Assembly: GCA_936920625.1 (NCBI GenBank)
Contig: CAKZHC010000016.1
Location: 105,317 to 169,316, forward strand
Direction: 5' to 3'
Length of the DNA: 64,000 bases
From: an uncultured Enterobacteriaceae bacterium
GTDB taxonomy: Bacteria > Pseudomonadota > Gammaproteobacteria > Enterobacterales > Enterobacteriaceae
Shown: positions 63,105 to 64,000 of the stretch, piece by piece
Numbering within the stretch: position 1 is the stretch's first letter
Layout of the letters: each line of letters opens with the position of its first letter
The notes under the pieces: model-generated
Told to the model about the DNA's origin: nothing
Seen by the model: the letters and a program-made list of their open reading frames with translations, nothing else
The model's database searches: none
Translations under genes and position numbers: made by a program

Positions 63105-63648
63105 ATGGAGCAGGACATGGAATGGGTGGATATCGTTGATGAAAATAACAACATCATCGCACAGGCCAGCCGTATGCAGATGCGTGCAGAATGTCTGCGT
63201 CATCGTGCAACTTATATTGTTGTTCATGATGGTATGGGGCAGGTGCTGGTTCAGCGCCGGACAGCTACAAAAGATTTTTTGCCTGGCATGCTGGATGCCA
63301 CTGCGGGTGGCGTAGTGCAACATGGTGAGAATATGCTGGTTTCTGCCCGTCGTGAGGTGGAAGAAGAGCCTTGGTATTGCCGGTATTCCGCTCGCTGAAC
63401 ATGGTGTTTTTTATTATGAAGATGTTCATTTTCGTGTATGGGGAGGGCTTTTTAGCTGTGTCTCGCCGGGTCCTTTCACCATGCAGCAGGAAGAAGTAGA
63501 GGACATCATCTGGATGACGTTGCAGGAGATTGCCTCACGATGTGACGAGTTTACTCAGGACTCGCTAAAGGCACTTTCCCTGTGGCTGAGCCGTTATAGC
63601 AGCAAAGAAAAATATAACGTTAATAACAGTGCAACTGACCAGAGCTGA
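63105..63648 (+). pseudogene. yfcD: Nudix hydrolase YfcD, frameshifted
   Basis: The first 88 codons (63105-63368) read as YfcD: MEWVDIVDENNNIIAQASR, RHRATYIVVHDGMGQVLVQR, then DFLPGMLDATAGGVV. The rest continues in another frame from 63370 (LGIAGIPLAEHGVFYYED onward to the stop at 63648). The break is a single extra C in GAGCCTTGG at 63369-63370; removing it restores EEELGIAGIP and a 180-residue protein, the E. coli length. It falls in the last residues of the Nudix box (RREVEEELG). Without repair the product stops after 97 residues. A sequencing error is possible because the rest is well preserved. Confidence 0.9.
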
Positions 63649-64000
63649 AACAGTCAGGGGGCTCATCTGGCTGAGATGAATGCTATCAGCCAAGCCCGGT
63701 TGTTATTTCCCAGTGTAGTAGTGTGATATCAAAATTATATTGGGTCTGAAAGTGAACTGTGTCACTAGGGGTATTACCGTTTTTGGAATAATAAATCATA
63801 ACATTCTGAGATGCACTTGCAGGAGTGATGTAGTTTGGTATTCAGCAGGCAGACAGCTAAAAGAAGAAGATGATATTGCAAGTAGTATAATGGACATTAT
63901 CCACTTTATATGACCAGTTTGTTTTATTATTAACAGATTTTTTCAAAAAAACTGAACTACTATGACAATATGATTCTTAACTACTTTTAGATTATTATTT
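63649..64000. other. Right-end spacer without recognisable gene
   Basis: About 350 bases after yfcD, increasingly AT-rich toward the window end. No ORF with a ribosome-binding site, no tRNA and no clear terminator. Nothing further supported. Confidence 0.45.

Noticed and set aside
1..64000. CRISPR arrays, insertion sequences, prophage or integrase genes
   Set aside because: No regularly spaced identical repeats, transposase, integrase or terminal inverted repeats were recognised anywhere in the window.

Overview
The window is chromosomal DNA of an Enterobacterales bacterium. Nearly every long gene matches an Escherichia coli-type orthologue in length and motif. The order follows E. coli minutes 0-2.5 and then jumps to the 52-minute accD-purF-yfc neighbourhood. 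Several losses beside preserved neighbours (apaH after apaG, leuCD, leuO, hisQMP, folX), two frameshifted genes and wide empty spacers suggest a host-associated enterobacterium, perhaps Erwiniaceae, in early to middle genome reduction. The family placement is an inference. No insertion sequence, tRNA, rRNA or CRISPR was seen.

Layout. 94-6058 (minus): lptD-surA-pdxA-rsmA-apaG, outer-membrane assembly, vitamin B6 and ribosome maturation. 6213-13261: djlA (+), then rluA, rapA and polB (-). 13404-16640 (minus): thiBPQ thiamine transporter behind a TPP riboswitch. 16976-19882 (minus): leuA-leuB with promoter, leader peptide leuL and attenuator, but no leuCD. 19883-22317: an accessory gap replacing leuO, with two short ORFs sharing a duplicated leader and a LuxR-type pseudogene. 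22318-25746 (+): ilvIH and cra. 25967-27693 (minus): a two-gene operon of a 2-oxoglutarate/Fe(II)-type oxygenase and a short-chain dehydrogenase, inserted between cra and mraZ.

28777-46574 (+) is the complete dcw cluster from mraZ to lpxC, with the MraZ-box promoter. 46596-53793 holds a DUF721 gene, secM-secA, mutT, yacG-zapD-coaE and guaC. At about 53.8-53.98 kb the synteny breaks: accD-folC-dedD-cvpA-purF-ubiX follow, then a lone hisJ-like binding protein, yfcH, yfcG and a frameshifted yfcD. A decayed 196-bp-offset duplication of the yfcH 5' end lies between yfcH and yfcG.

Functionally the window covers peptidoglycan synthesis and division, lipid A commitment, Sec secretion, LPS transport, and branched-chain amino acid, purine, malonyl-CoA and folate steps. 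The parts least like a textbook enterobacterial chromosome are the oxygenase/dehydrogenase operon, the leuL-ilvI gap, the divergent SecM arrest peptide, the truncated leu operon and the duplication/decay near the right end.
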